From CAZSBB01 sp964605235 (GTDB lineage: Bacteria; Planctomycetota; Phycisphaerae; Phycisphaerales; Phycisphaeraceae), in assembly GCA_964605235.1 (NCBI GenBank), contig CAZSBB010000001.1, forward strand, positions 186,001-250,000: a DNA stretch of 64,000 nucleotides. The letters run 5' to 3'. The translations under genes and the position numbers were made by a program. The notes beneath the pieces were generated by a model. The model made no database searches, was not told the DNA's origin, and was given only the letters and a program-made list of their open reading frames with translations. Every line of letters starts with the position of its first letter. Position 1 is the stretch's first letter. Shown in pieces: positions 53,364 to 62,551 of the stretch.

Positions 53364-54545
53364 TCAGCGGTCGGGTTGCTTGAGCAATTGCTCGCGTTGG
53401 AGCATGACCTTGAGGGTGTGCACCACCAGTTCGACGTGGGTTTCATCCATCTGGTTGTAGAACGGCAGGGCGATGGTTCGGCCGGACACGCTCTCGGCGA
53501 TGGGGAAATCGCCGCGGGCGGAGCCGAAGCGTTCGCGGTAGAACGGTTGCAGATGGATGCAGGGGAAATAGTTGGCGGCCCCGACTTCATGCCGGCGCAG
53601 GCCGGTGATGATGCGATCGCGTTCGGTGGAGCCGTAGATGTCGCTGAGGCGGATGACGAAGACGAACCAGCTGCGCAGTTCGTCGGCGTGGACATTGGGC
53701 AGCACCAGGTCCTGCCAGCCCATCAGACGCTGCATGTACATGCCAGCGACGCGGCGGCGGGCTTCGAGCATCTCGTCCAGGCGTTCCATCTGGGCGATGC
53801 CCAGCGCCGCGGCGATTTCGCTCAGGCGGTAGTTGTAACCCAGGCGTTCGTGCAGCAGCCAGGAGCCGGCGGTGTTGAGCACCGCCTGATCGCCCTTGCC
53901 GGTATTGTCCGGGCGGCCCTGATTGCGCATGGAGCGACAGGCCTCGGCGAGCTTGTCGTCGTCGGTGACGATCATGCCGCCTTCGCCGGTGGTGATCTGC
54001 TTGTTGGGATAGAACCCGAAGACGCCCACGCGTCCGAAGCTGCCCACCGGTCGGCCGCGGTACATGCCGCCGAGCCCTTCGCAGCAGTCTTCGATCAGGG
54101 GAATCTCATGGGCGCCGGCTATCTGCACCAGACGGTCCATGTGGGTCGGATCGCCGAACACCTCCACCGCGATGATGGCCTTGGTGCGCGGGGTGATGGC
54201 GGCTTCGACCTTGGCGGGGTCGAGGTTGAGGCTGCCCGGATCAATGTCCACGAAGACCGGCTTGGCGCCGACGTAGAGGATGCAGTTGGCGGTGGCGATG
54301 AAGCTGAAGGGGGTGGTGATGACTTCATCGCCCGGGCCGATGTTCAGCGCCCGCATGACCAGATGCAGCGCGGAGGTGCCGCTGCTGACCGCCACGCCGT
54401 GACGGCGCTTGCACCGGTCGGCGAGCAACTGCTCGAACATGCTCTGGCGGGGACCGATGCTCAGCCGGCCGCTGCGGAGCACGTCAACCACGGCATTGAT
54501 TTCCCGGTCGGTGATGTCCGGTGAGCTGAGGGGAATCTCACTCAT
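53364..54545 (-). CDS. DegT/DnrJ/EryC1/StrS-family sugar aminotransferase
   Basis: 393 residues from ATG 54545. PLP enzyme signatures: HGVAVSSGTSALHLVMRAL (cofactor phosphate loop), LIEDCCEGLGG (Asp for the pyridine nitrogen) and FGFYPNKQITTGEGG with the Schiff-base Lys. Also NYRLSEIAAALGIAQMERLDEM. It transfers an amino group to a keto-sugar nucleotide in synthesis of amino-sugars for glycans. No dehydratase or reductase gene lies next to it, so the product cannot be inferred. It is 82 bp downstream of the HEAT-like gene on the same strand. Confidence 0.92.
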   Translation of the reverse strand: MSEIPLSSPDITDREINAVVDVLRSGRLSIGPRQSMFEQLLADRCKRRHGVAVSSGTSALHLVMRALNIGPGDEVITTPFSFIATANCILYVGAKPVFVDIDPGSLNLDPAKVEAAITPRTKAIIAVEVFGDPTHMDRLVQIAGAHEIPLIEDCCEGLGGMYRGRPVGSFGRVGVFGFYPNKQITTGEGGMIVTDDDKLAEACRSMRNQGRPDNTGKGDQAVLNTAGSWLLHERLGYNYRLSEIAAALGIAQMERLDEMLEARRRVAGMYMQRLMGWQDLVLPNVHADELRSWFVFVIRLSDIYGSTERDRIITGLRRHEVGAANYFPCIHLQPFYRERFGSARGDFPIAESVSGRTIALPFYNQMDETHVELVVHTLKVMLQREQLLKQPDR

Positions 54546-54627
54546 GGGGATGATGATTTTCGCAAAAACGGAGGATGAATAAGACGGCGCGTCCGTCAAC
54601 GAACGGACGGCGCGGGATAAATCGCGG

Positions 54628-56142
54628 TTATTGCTCCAGCACGCGCGCCAGGGCGGGGCGGGTCTGGCCGGTGAGTTTGAGATACAGCCACGCCGCCTGC
54701 ACCCGCAGCGAGAGTTGCTGCACGCCCCCGCCGCGCACCATCTGCGCCAGGTCCTGGCGCTGGTCATCGGTCAGCTTCTGGCCATGCTTGGCGCGCAGCA
54801 GCCAGACGAGGTTGCGCATCACGATGTCGTCGCTGGGCGGCAAGGCGGCGACCAGTTCATCCGGCCGGCCTTTGGTGGCGTTGATCAACCCCAGCAGAAT
54901 GCCTTTGGCGAGCAGCGACGACGTGCCCGGGTCCTGCAGGATCGGCGGCAGCAGCTTGCCCGCATCGTCCGGGAAGCGTTCCTGCAGCATCTTGCTGGCG
55001 CCCACCACATCATCAAACATGCGCGAACGAAAACGCTCCGCCTTGTCGAAGTTCAGCACGATCGCCAGCAGAATCGCCTTGGCGTCCCGGGGGTCGGCTT
55101 CCTGATCGACGAACCGCTGCACCCACTCGTTGACCATCGGGTGCGGCGGGTCCATGCCGACCATCGCGATCACCGCCTCCGCCACGCCCCGCTTGTTCGC
55201 CACCGCGCTGGTGCAATGCCCCAGATGCTGCAACACCGGGTCCCCGGCGGCTGCCAACGTGCCATACATCTCCGGCGTCGACCACCGGGCTTCACGGAAG
55301 GCGATCAACGCCAGGCGCGTCTGCTGCGCCAGGTCAGTGGTGCTGGTGAACTGCTGAAGCCAAAGCTCCGGCGCCTGCGGCGCCTGGAAACGCAGGGCGG
55401 TCTTGAGCGCCAGCAAACCCAGCCGCGAGGGCACTTTCGGGTCCGCGGCGATGCGATACGCCCAGGGCCCGATCGCCCGGGTGTTCATCGCCAGGGCTTT
55501 GGTCAACAGCACGCTCAGCAGCAGCTCCGCGCGGTCGTCGTGACTGTCACGCAGCTTGTCCAGCTCCGCCATGGCGTTGCGCTCACCCAGATGCAGCCGC
55601 AGCAATTGCGCCACGGCGCGCAGCTCCGCCTTCTCCGCTTTGGCGGCTTCATCCAGCAGCGCCAGGTTCTTGAACTTGCCATGCTCGACCAGTTGCGACG
55701 CCACCAGCACGCGCACGCCCAGGTCCAGGCCCGGCCAGTTGATCAATTGCTCGGCCTGCTCATCGCTGAGCAACTGCGCCTCCATGGACGCGGCGATCGC
55801 CTGCTCCTGCACCACCGCGCGCTCGATGGCGGCGATGCGCACCAGGTCCAGCTTGCGGGCGGGATCGATCTCCGCCAGACCCAGCAGACCGTGGATTTTG
55901 AGCACCGGGTCATCCGCCCGCGCCAGTTCCAGGAACAGCGGCTCCAGGTCCGGATCACCCAGCAGGCGCAGCGCCAGCAGGGTGATCACATGCCGGCCGT
56001 CGCGCCGCGGCTGGAGCGCGCCTTGCAGCAGAAAGACCGCCGAATCGAGCGTCTGGGCAGCTTCATCCTCGGCGTGCAGCAGGGGCGCGAACATGCCGCT
56101 GAGCGCCAGCCACGCCGCCATCATTCGCAACGCATTTCGCAT
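54628..56142 (-). CDS. Secreted helical-repeat (HEAT-like) protein
   Basis: 504 residues from ATG 56142, AGGGGG just upstream. Signal peptide (MAAWLALSGMFAPLLHAE). The rest is alpha-helical, with repeat-like segments (ITLLALRLLGDPDLEPLFLELAR; LRAVAQLLRLHLGER; LAKGILLGLINATKG). No enzymatic residues seen. Periplasmic protein of unknown function; binding scaffold inferred. Confidence 0.65.
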   Translation of the reverse strand: MRNALRMMAAWLALSGMFAPLLHAEDEAAQTLDSAVFLLQGALQPRRDGRHVITLLALRLLGDPDLEPLFLELARADDPVLKIHGLLGLAEIDPARKLDLVRIAAIERAVVQEQAIAASMEAQLLSDEQAEQLINWPGLDLGVRVLVASQLVEHGKFKNLALLDEAAKAEKAELRAVAQLLRLHLGERNAMAELDKLRDSHDDRAELLLSVLLTKALAMNTRAIGPWAYRIAADPKVPSRLGLLALKTALRFQAPQAPELWLQQFTSTTDLAQQTRLALIAFREARWSTPEMYGTLAAAGDPVLQHLGHCTSAVANKRGVAEAVIAMVGMDPPHPMVNEWVQRFVDQEADPRDAKAILLAIVLNFDKAERFRSRMFDDVVGASKMLQERFPDDAGKLLPPILQDPGTSSLLAKGILLGLINATKGRPDELVAALPPSDDIVMRNLVWLLRAKHGQKLTDDQRQDLAQMVRGGGVQQLSLRVQAAWLYLKLTGQTRPALARVLEQ

Positions 56143-56250
56143 CCCCCTAGTGTACGCCATTTCCGGGCCCCGGTGCGGCCCTGCGGGGTTTGCAGCCGGG
56201 GGACGACGGGGGTGATTCGCCATGCCTTTAACATCGTTCCGTGGGACGAC

Positions 56251-56279
56251 TTAGCCCCGGGTCATTGACCCGGGGCTAT
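56251..56279. repeat. Family A hairpin repeat
   Basis: TTAGCCCCGGGTCATTGACCCGGGGCTA, a near-perfect palindrome between the HEAT-like gene start and rpe. Confidence 0.8.
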
Positions 56280-56317
56280 ATGCACGATGCACGACGTGAA
56301 GACGAACGGCATTCCAC

Positions 56318-57028
56318 TTAGGAATTGGCGCTCCCACGCATCTGCCGGATCACCGCGCTGCGGTCGGGCGCGCCGAACAGCGCACTGGCGGTCACCAGCA
56401 CATCCACGCCGGCGGCAAGCGCGCCTGGCGCGGTCTGCGGGCTCAGCCCCCCATCCATCTCCAGCCGGGTGCCCGGCCCCAGCCGCGCCGCCAGCCAGCG
56501 GGCTTTGTCCAACGATTGCGGAATGAACGCCTGCCCGCTCTTGCCCGGATGCACGCTCATCAGCAGCACCAGGTCCAGCTCGTTCAGGTAAGGCTCGAGG
56601 CCGCGCGGATCGGTCAGTGGATTGATGGACATCCCCGCGCTCATGCCCGCCGCATGAATGGCGTCGATCAAGGCGGCGGCGTCCGTGTGCCGGGCGCGGA
56701 TGGGGTCGCACACTTCCAGATGGAAGGTGAACAGGTTGGCGCCCGCCTGCGCGAAGGGTTCGACATACAACCCCGGCTGATCAACCATCAGATGCACATC
56801 GAGAAACACATCCGGCAGATGCCGGCGCAGCGCGGCAATCATGTCCGCGCCCATGGTGAGGTTGCCCACGAAATGGCCATCCATCACATCCACATGCAGC
56901 AGGTCCGCCCCGCGCCCCAGCACATCCCGACAGTCGGCGACCATGTGGCCGAAATCCGCCGAGAGGATCGACGCGGCAATCAGCGGCGCAGCGGGTTTCT
57001 CGTTGAGCTTGAGCATGATCCGTGACAT
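56318..57028 (-). CDS. rpe: Ribulose-phosphate 3-epimerase
   Basis: 236 residues from ATG 57028; GGAGGG lies directly before it, so ATG 57016 (MLKLNEKPA) is the likelier start by spacing. It interconverts ribulose-5-phosphate and xylulose-5-phosphate in the pentose-phosphate pathway. Signatures: IAASILSADFGHM, LLHVDVMDGHFVGNLTMG, DVHLMVDQP, LLMSVHPGKSGQAFIP and LEMDGGLSPQTA. The two metal His and two Asp are in place. Confidence 0.94.
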   Translation of the reverse strand: MSRIMLKLNEKPAAPLIAASILSADFGHMVADCRDVLGRGADLLHVDVMDGHFVGNLTMGADMIAALRRHLPDVFLDVHLMVDQPGLYVEPFAQAGANLFTFHLEVCDPIRARHTDAAALIDAIHAAGMSAGMSINPLTDPRGLEPYLNELDLVLLMSVHPGKSGQAFIPQSLDKARWLAARLGPGTRLEMDGGLSPQTAPGALAAGVDVLVTASALFGAPDRSAVIRQMRGSANS

Positions 57029-57074
57029 CCCTCCGGCGGGAGTGCGTCAGTTCCGAAAAAATGGCAAAAGAGTT

Positions 57075-57188
57075 TTACCACAGAGTCACAGAGCACACCG
57101 AGCCATGACCACGGAGGCTTGTGGACATTTCCCCGGCCTGGTCATCTGCTCCTGTTTGAACTCTGTTTCCGCTGTGTCTCTGTGGTGA
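57075..57188. repeat. Family C element (CACAGAG inverted ends), copy 3
   Basis: 114 bp; the left end TTACCACAGAGTCACAGAGC and the right end ending GTGTCTCTGTGGTGA are imperfect inverted repeats. It lies between trpD and rpe on the same strand. Confidence 0.85.
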
Positions 57189-57205
57189 AGCTGCTGGATC
57201 GTTTT

Positions 57206-58228
57206 CTAGCCGCGCTGCGTCAGCGTGACCAGCGTATCCAGGGCGCGCTGCGCCGCCCCGCTGTCGAGCGCCGCCCGCGCCAGTTCCAGACCGGCCGACA
57301 AGTCCTCAGCCACCCCGCCGGCCCACAACGCCGCGCCGGCGTTGAGACACACCAGATCGCGCGCCGCGCCGGGGGCGCCGGCGAGCACCTGGCGAATCAC
57401 CGCGGCGCTGCCGGCGACGTCGGCGACCTGCACCTGTTCCAGTTTCGCCGGCGCAAGGCCCAGATGCACCGGGTCGATTTCCATCGTGGTCAGCTTGCCA
57501 TCGCGCCACTGGCTCAATTGCGAAGTGCCCCAGGTGACCAGTTCATCCACGCCCTGCCCGTGCACCACCAAGGCATGTTCCGCGCCCAGTTCACCCAGCA
57601 CGCGCGCCAGCGTCTGCGTCAGGTGCGGATCGAACACGCCCATGAGTTGCCGGCGTGCTCCGGCCGGGTTGGTCAGAGGCCCGAGCACGTTGAACAGCGT
57701 GGGGACGCCCAGTGCCCGTCGAATGGGCATGGCGTGCTTCATGGCGGGATGATGGGCGGGCGCGAAACAGAAGCACAGGCCCGCTTCATCCAGACAGCGG
57801 GTGAGCGTTTCGCCGGTGACTTCAAGTTTCATGCCCAGGGCTTCGAGCACCTGGCTGGAGCCGGATTGACTGGTGATGGAGCGGTTGCCGTGCTTGGCGA
57901 CGCACAGGCCGCGTGGCCGCCCGGCGCCGGCAACGACCAGCGCAGCCGCGGTGGAAATGTTGAACGTGGAACTGTGATCGCCCCCGGTGCCGCAGGTGTC
58001 GATGGCGGTCAGCCCCGGCGGCACCACGACGGGCGTCGCCATCTGGCGCATGACCTGAGCAGCGCCGGCAATTTCATCGACGGATGGCCCGCGTTGTTGG
58101 ATGAGCGCCAGCAATGCCGCCACCTGCACCGCCTCGGCCTGGCCGGACATGATGGCGTGGAAGGCGGTGACGGTCTGGGCGCGGCTGAGCGGCCGGCCGG
58201 CGAGCAGTTGGGTTAACAGGTCGCGCAT
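57206..58228 (-). CDS. trpD: Anthranilate phosphoribosyltransferase
   Basis: 340 residues, the usual length. It joins anthranilate with PRPP in tryptophan synthesis. Signatures: DTCGTGGDHSSTFNIST (PRPP/anthranilate loop), AKHGNRSITSQSGSSQVLEALG, CFCFAPAHHPAMKHAMPIRRALG and FNVLGPLTNPAGA. Ile-Thr-Ser replaces the common Val-Ser-Ser after GNR, a conservative change. No other trp gene nearby. A family C repeat follows the stop. Confidence 0.95.
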   Translation of the reverse strand: MRDLLTQLLAGRPLSRAQTVTAFHAIMSGQAEAVQVAALLALIQQRGPSVDEIAGAAQVMRQMATPVVVPPGLTAIDTCGTGGDHSSTFNISTAAALVVAGAGRPRGLCVAKHGNRSITSQSGSSQVLEALGMKLEVTGETLTRCLDEAGLCFCFAPAHHPAMKHAMPIRRALGVPTLFNVLGPLTNPAGARRQLMGVFDPHLTQTLARVLGELGAEHALVVHGQGVDELVTWGTSQLSQWRDGKLTTMEIDPVHLGLAPAKLEQVQVADVAGSAAVIRQVLAGAPGAARDLVCLNAGAALWAGGVAEDLSAGLELARAALDSGAAQRALDTLVTLTQRG

Positions 58229-58326
58229 CGCTTCTCCCGCAGTGGAGGGTGAGAGCGCATGATAGCCGATGGGACAAGCAGGTCAGCGAGGTAATGTGGG
58301 TGCGGTTTTTGCAGGCCCGGCAAGCA

Positions 58327-58926
58327 TCACTTGGCGAGCGCGGCTTCCACGGCCTGGACCAGTTGGTCACCCATCGGCTTGACGCCGCTGGCGAACCGGC
58401 CGATCACCTGGCCATCCCGGCCGATGAGGAACTTTTCAAAATTCCACTTCACCTGGCCGGGAAACTGCGGGTTGGTTTTTTCGCCGGTGAGGAACTGATA
58501 CAGCGGGTGCTGCCCTTCGCCCTTGACCACGATTTTGCTGAACATGGGGAAGGTCACGTTGTAGCGCAGCGAGCAGAATTCCTTGATCTGTTCGTCGCTG
58601 CCGGGCTCCTGCTTGCCAAAGTCATTGGCGGGGATGCCCAGCACGACCAGACCTTGCTCGTGATATTTGTCGTACAGCGCCTGCAGGTCTTTGTACTGCG
58701 GGGTGTGGCCGCAGCGGCTGGCGACATTGACCAGCAACAGGACTTTGCCGTGGTACTGGCGCAGGGGCGTGGGCTGGCCATCGATGTTGTCGAGGGTGAA
58801 GTCAAGGGCGGGCGGCACAGTCGTTTTCTCCGGTTGGGTGTCAGCGTGGGTGAGGGTGGGCAGCGCCAAGAGCATGGCGGCCAGCAGGGCACCGATGATT
58901 TGAGGGAAACGACGAGAGGAACGCAT
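58327..58926 (-). CDS. Secreted glutathione/thioredoxin peroxidase (GPx family, Cys type)
   Basis: 199 residues with a signal peptide (IIGALLAAMLLALPTLTHA). Catalytic site NVASRCGHTPQYKDLQ has Cys, not selenocysteine; LGIPANDFGKQEPG holds the usual Gln-Glu segment, and VKWNFEKFLIGRDG has the active-site Trp and Asn. It reduces peroxides in the periplasm, probably with a thioredoxin-type reductant. Single gene, minus strand. Confidence 0.93.
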   Translation of the reverse strand: MRSSRRFPQIIGALLAAMLLALPTLTHADTQPEKTTVPPALDFTLDNIDGQPTPLRQYHGKVLLLVNVASRCGHTPQYKDLQALYDKYHEQGLVVLGIPANDFGKQEPGSDEQIKEFCSLRYNVTFPMFSKIVVKGEGQHPLYQFLTGEKTNPQFPGQVKWNFEKFLIGRDGQVIGRFASGVKPMGDQLVQAVEAALAK

Positions 58927-59077
58927 CGCAAGCTCCTGGGCGGGGACAGGGACGCGGAATTGTAGGCCGGCAGGTCCAGAATGGGTAGCGGGGACGAGGC
59001 GTTGGCGCGCAAGGGGGCGATTGCCACCCGCCCACTGGCGTAGGCGGCTCGGCGGGGATGTCGATGGATTGATGAAG

Positions 59078-59143
59078 GCGGGGTAAAAAAGGGGATAAGT
59101 ATATTATTTAAAAATAATGTACTTATCCCCTTTTTTACCCCGC
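59078..59143. repeat. Family E palindrome, copy 2 (32-bp arms, one mismatch)
   Basis: Left arm 59078-59109 and right arm 59112-59143 are reverse complements except for one T/C change; loop of 2 bp. It shares the core AAGGGGATAAGTACATTATTT with copy 1 at 22876-22943; the outer parts of the arms (GGGTAAA versus GGGAAAAG) differ. It lies just downstream of the gene ending at 59158. Confidence 0.93.
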
Positions 59144-59157
59144 GCAACCACAGGCGC

Positions 59158-60078
59158 TCAGTATTTCGTCGGCGGCTCGATCATCACCGTCAGGCGGACG
59201 CCGTCTTCATTGGGTTCATACTTGACGACCCGCGCCTTATGCCGACTGGGCAGCTTGACCAGCGGACGAAACTCGAAATCCGCCAGTTTGTCGAGCCAAC
59301 CCGCCAGTTCCTGGGCGCGGCTGTCGTTGGGGGCGCGTTTCAGGAGCGTCGCGCCCAGCGCTTCGACCGGCACGGGCAGTTGGCCCAGGTTGTAGTCATG
59401 CACCTTCAGCCGGGCTTTGCCGTCGGTCTGGAATTTGAGCGTGGCTTCGGCGCTGACGGCATGCACGACCCCCGCGACGTCGACACGAAAGCCCAGCAGC
59501 AGGCGTTCACCTTCGAGGGCGACCATGGGGCTGCTGATTTCCGCGGGCATCTGGTAGCCGCGCTGCGAGGCCCACTCATTGAGGTGGGTCTGCAGCAGCG
59601 CGTTCATTTCCTGGCGCGACAGGTCGATGCGGTGCGGGCCGGGGTCGATGTCGAGATTGCTCTTGCGCTGAGCGGTGCTGCGCTGGAGTCCTTTGCGAAT
59701 GGGCAGCGTGTCGGGACCGGCGGCGGCATCCATCACGGCAGCAGCGCCGGGGGAGACCGCCTGGGCGGAATCGAGAGGATTGGACAACTCAACCAGATGG
59801 GCGAATTTCTCGGCAGCGCCCTGCGCCAATTCCTGCACCTGGCCCTCGGTCATCTGCTCCCGCTGGGCGTCGATCTGGGCGAAGAACGCCGGCTCGGAGC
59901 GGGCGAGATACATCACCCACGCCAGCCAGATTCCCCCGGCGGCGAGCCCCAGCAACCCCAGCCGCTTGAGCCGGGTGACCCAGCGTTTGCGTCCGGGCCT
60001 GACCGGAGCGACAGCCGCGCCTACTTCCTGCGGATCGGCAGCCAACGGAGGCCTCGGAGATCGTGGTTCGGAGGGCAT
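59158..60078 (-). CDS. Single-TM protein of unknown function
   Basis: 306 residues from ATG 60078, GGGAG about 8 nt upstream. A basic N-terminal cytoplasmic region, one transmembrane helix (about residues 39-58, RLGLLGLAAGGIWLAWVMYLA) and an extracytoplasmic domain with beta-strand-like segments (HRIDLSRQEMNALLQTHLNEW; LLLGFRVDVAGVVHAVSAEATLKF; KARLKVHDYNLGQLPVPVEAL). The pattern resembles small lipid- or hydrophobe-binding strand domains, but no family is recognised. Ends next to the family E palindrome. Confidence 0.6.
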   Translation of the reverse strand: MPSEPRSPRPPLAADPQEVGAAVAPVRPGRKRWVTRLKRLGLLGLAAGGIWLAWVMYLARSEPAFFAQIDAQREQMTEGQVQELAQGAAEKFAHLVELSNPLDSAQAVSPGAAAVMDAAAGPDTLPIRKGLQRSTAQRKSNLDIDPGPHRIDLSRQEMNALLQTHLNEWASQRGYQMPAEISSPMVALEGERLLLGFRVDVAGVVHAVSAEATLKFQTDGKARLKVHDYNLGQLPVPVEALGATLLKRAPNDSRAQELAGWLDKLADFEFRPLVKLPSRHKARVVKYEPNEDGVRLTVMIEPPTKY

Positions 60079-60485
60079 GGGCAAGCTCCCGGTAAACGGG
60101 GATCCAGGTTCAATCGCGCCGCCGGCGGGGCGGAACGGCTGTCATCAGGTATCGACCAGGCAGCAGGAACAGGTGATCCACGTTCGACTGCCACGCTCGC
60201 CCCCCGCGAAAATCCGCCCGGTTATAGCGATTGCACCAAGTGGAAGAACGCCGTTCGCGGGCAACATCACCCCAGCGCCCCCTGTTCTCCTTCCACATCT
60301 GTCGCCCGTGCACCGCAGCGGTGTGTTGCTTCCACACCACATCCGTTACAGGACGTTAATGGTGAATTGTGTTCTCCGAATTGCTAAACTGCCTGACAAC
60401 CACTGGTTACCTGCCGAGGAGGGCGGTGCTGGCCAGCGGCACGTCGGTTGTTGTTCATCGCGTCGGAAGGAAAAGGAGAGACGCC
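60079..60485. other. Gene-poor region upstream of micropeptide gene
   Basis: About 400 bp with short open frames only, none with a good start. It must hold divergent promoters for the one-TM protein gene and the micropeptide gene. No repeat or structured RNA recognised. Confidence 0.4.
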
Positions 60486-60584
60486 ATGGCTATTCTGCAA
60501 TTGCTGACGCTGCGCCGCGAACAGGACAGCTTCCGTCGCCGGGTGCTGCTGCTGACCGTGCTGACGTTCATCGCCCTGTGCTGA
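60486..60584 (+). CDS. 32-residue hydrophobic micropeptide
   Basis: A very strong ribosome binding site (GGAAGGAAAAGGAG, ending 6 nt before the ATG) precedes a 32-codon frame. It encodes MAILQLLTLRREQDSFRRR followed by a hydrophobic helix (VLLLTVLTFIAL) and a terminal Cys. Positive residues precede the helix, so N-in topology is expected. No known family. The ribosome binding site and the gap around it argue that it is translated. A different role for this leader sequence cannot be excluded. Confidence 0.5.
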   Translation: MAILQLLTLRREQDSFRRRVLLLTVLTFIALC

Positions 60585-60776
60585 ACGCCAGCCCCGAACG
60601 GGATTCAGCAGCAGACGAGCAGCGCAGACGCAGTTGAGACAAATCCACGCGGGGGGCTGATCCCATGGATTCGCCTGCGGCTGATCCATGGTCGTCCGGT
60701 GTGCGCATGACGCGCTGGGATGCGCGGCCCGCAGCGACCTTTTTCATGTCCACTGCTACCCCTGACCATCACCACG

Positions 60777-61922
60777 TCATGGACGCGGATGGAACTGCGT
60801 GATCACCTGCTTGAGCCGGGTGCGGTCGACGTGGGTGTAAATCTGCGTGGTCTGCACGTTCGAATGCCCCAGCAACTCCTGCACCACGCGCAGGTCCGCC
60901 CCGCCGGCGAGCAGATGGGTGGCGAAGCTGTGCCGCAGCGTGTGGGGATGCACGTCATGCAACCCCGCCCGGCGGGCGTGCTTGGTGACCACCTGCCAGA
61001 CGATGATGCGGGTGATGGGTTTGCCCGTGCGCGACAGCAGCAGGCGATTGGTCGGACGATCCTCGCGCACCAGCTCGGGGCGCAGCTCACGCAGATAGTT
61101 CTCCGTGGCCGCCAGCGCCGGCTTGCCGATGGGCACAATGCGTTCCTTGCGGCCCTTGCCCATCACCTTGGCGATGCCCAGCTCCGCGTGCAGGTCCGGG
61201 CATTCAAGCGTGGCGATCTCGCTGGCGCGCAGCCCGCCGGCGTACAGCAACTCCAGCAGGGCGATGTCGCGCAGGTAGAGCGGCTCATTGGGTTGGGGCG
61301 CCTTGAGCAGGGCGTCGATCTGCGGCGTGTTGAGGTAGTCCGGCAGATGGCGGAACTGGCTGGGTTGAACCAGGTGTTCGGTGGGATTGCGTTCCGTGAC
61401 GCCGGTGGATTCGAGGAAACGGAAGATGACGCGCAAGGTGGCGACGTGGCGGGCGATGCTGCTGGTCGCCAGGCCGCGCTGACTCAGGGCGCGCAGATGC
61501 TCGGTGATGAGGTCGAGGGTGATTTCATTCCAGTTGGTGATCCGGCGGGGGCGGAGCCAGAGCAGGAAATCGCGCAGGTCCGCGGCATAGGCGTTGAGGG
61601 TCGCCTCGGCGAAGCCGCATTCGATCCGGCAATAAGCGATGAACTGCCGCATACCCGGCAGGAGCGGGTCGGCGGCGGGCTCGGGATTGCCGACAGCGCC
61701 CTGGGCAGCCGCAAGGGCAACACTCACCTGCACAGGCAGGCCGGTCGCCAGTGAACCGGGCAGGGGTCGCTTCGGGGCGGCGGTCGCCTGGGGGATGGCG
61801 CCGGCTGCATCCGCGGCCCCACTGGGCGGCGCCGACAGTCCAGGGGCGGGGGTGCCGGAGGTGCCGGGGGTGCCGGGGGGGGCGGACGGTTTGGTGAGTC
61901 GGGATGTTGCACGCAGCGTCAT
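60777..61922 (-). CDS. xerD: Tyrosine recombinase XerD/XerC
   Basis: 381 residues from ATG 61922; the usual length is about 300. The catalytic set is complete: Arg in AGGLRASEIATL, Lys in KGRKERIVPIG, His-x2-Arg in HPHTLRHSFATHLL, and His with Tyr in LLGHSNVQTTQIYTH. The core-binding domain (IECGFAEATLNAYAADLRDFLLWL) is present. The extra ~80 N-terminal residues are Pro/Ala/Gly-rich (PPGTPGTSGTPAPG) and partly encoded by a CCCCCGG-type repeat, so a later start is possible. It resolves chromosome dimers at dif with a partner recombinase. Confidence 0.92.
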   Translation of the reverse strand: MTLRATSRLTKPSAPPGTPGTSGTPAPGLSAPPSGAADAAGAIPQATAAPKRPLPGSLATGLPVQVSVALAAAQGAVGNPEPAADPLLPGMRQFIAYCRIECGFAEATLNAYAADLRDFLLWLRPRRITNWNEITLDLITEHLRALSQRGLATSSIARHVATLRVIFRFLESTGVTERNPTEHLVQPSQFRHLPDYLNTPQIDALLKAPQPNEPLYLRDIALLELLYAGGLRASEIATLECPDLHAELGIAKVMGKGRKERIVPIGKPALAATENYLRELRPELVREDRPTNRLLLSRTGKPITRIIVWQVVTKHARRAGLHDVHPHTLRHSFATHLLAGGADLRVVQELLGHSNVQTTQIYTHVDRTRLKQVITQFHPRP

Positions 61923-62551
61923 GGAGGGCAGCCTTACGTTTGCCACGAGCGCAAAGCGCTCGGACCCCTGGCGATCGACGGTTCGTGCCCTCCGTGGCGT
62001 GAACCGAACTAATCACGCTCATCGGGCTTTGACGGGACGGGGCATGAAGCGCTGGCTGGGGTCTGCCGCTATCGGACCTGCCGTAACCCTTTGGAGGATA
62101 CCGCCGAGGGTGAGCGTTGCCGAAAAAAATGTGCTGCTGGACATCCAACCGGGCCCGGGGCGGCAGTTGCGCTTGAACCCGATGCCGGAAATCGTTAAAA
62201 AGGAGAGCGTTGGGCACTGTTCCACACCGTGCGCCAGGGGCGAAGTGCGGAAATGAGCGGTGTGGACCCAGGTGCGTCAGGCAGGTCCGATGAACACGCC
62301 CAACGGCGTCCCGAAATGCGTCAGGAGATTCGGCTGCCCCAGGCAGCGGCGGTAGGCGGTTGTTCATTGACCGCCCGCCCAAGGCCGATGCAGGCCGCGC
62401 TCCACGCGGCGGCGAGGAATCAAAGGCCCGGTCCACCCGATCCTCGGCCGCAGAGGTCCGAACAGCACCGGTTGTGCCCCCGGTTTTCCCAGGTTCCCGA
62501 CTGACTGCCTCGGAGCAGCGCGTCGGCGATCCACAAGGATCGTATGTCGTC
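61923..62551. other. Long region between divergent xerD and rho
   Basis: 629 bp without a convincing gene. The rho frame is open upstream to about 62360, but no good start lies there. It holds the promoters of both genes; rho genes often have long leaders used in autoregulation. No repeat family or riboswitch recognised. Confidence 0.4.

Noticed and set aside
60590..60700. Inverted repeat CCATGGA...TCCATGG as a terminator
   Set aside because: Short stem with long loop and no T-run; not enough to call.
62229..62551. N-terminal extension of Rho or a separate small gene
   Set aside because: The frame is open but lacks a spaced ribosome binding site; ATG 62552 gives a protein starting at the expected FIGVLEC segment.
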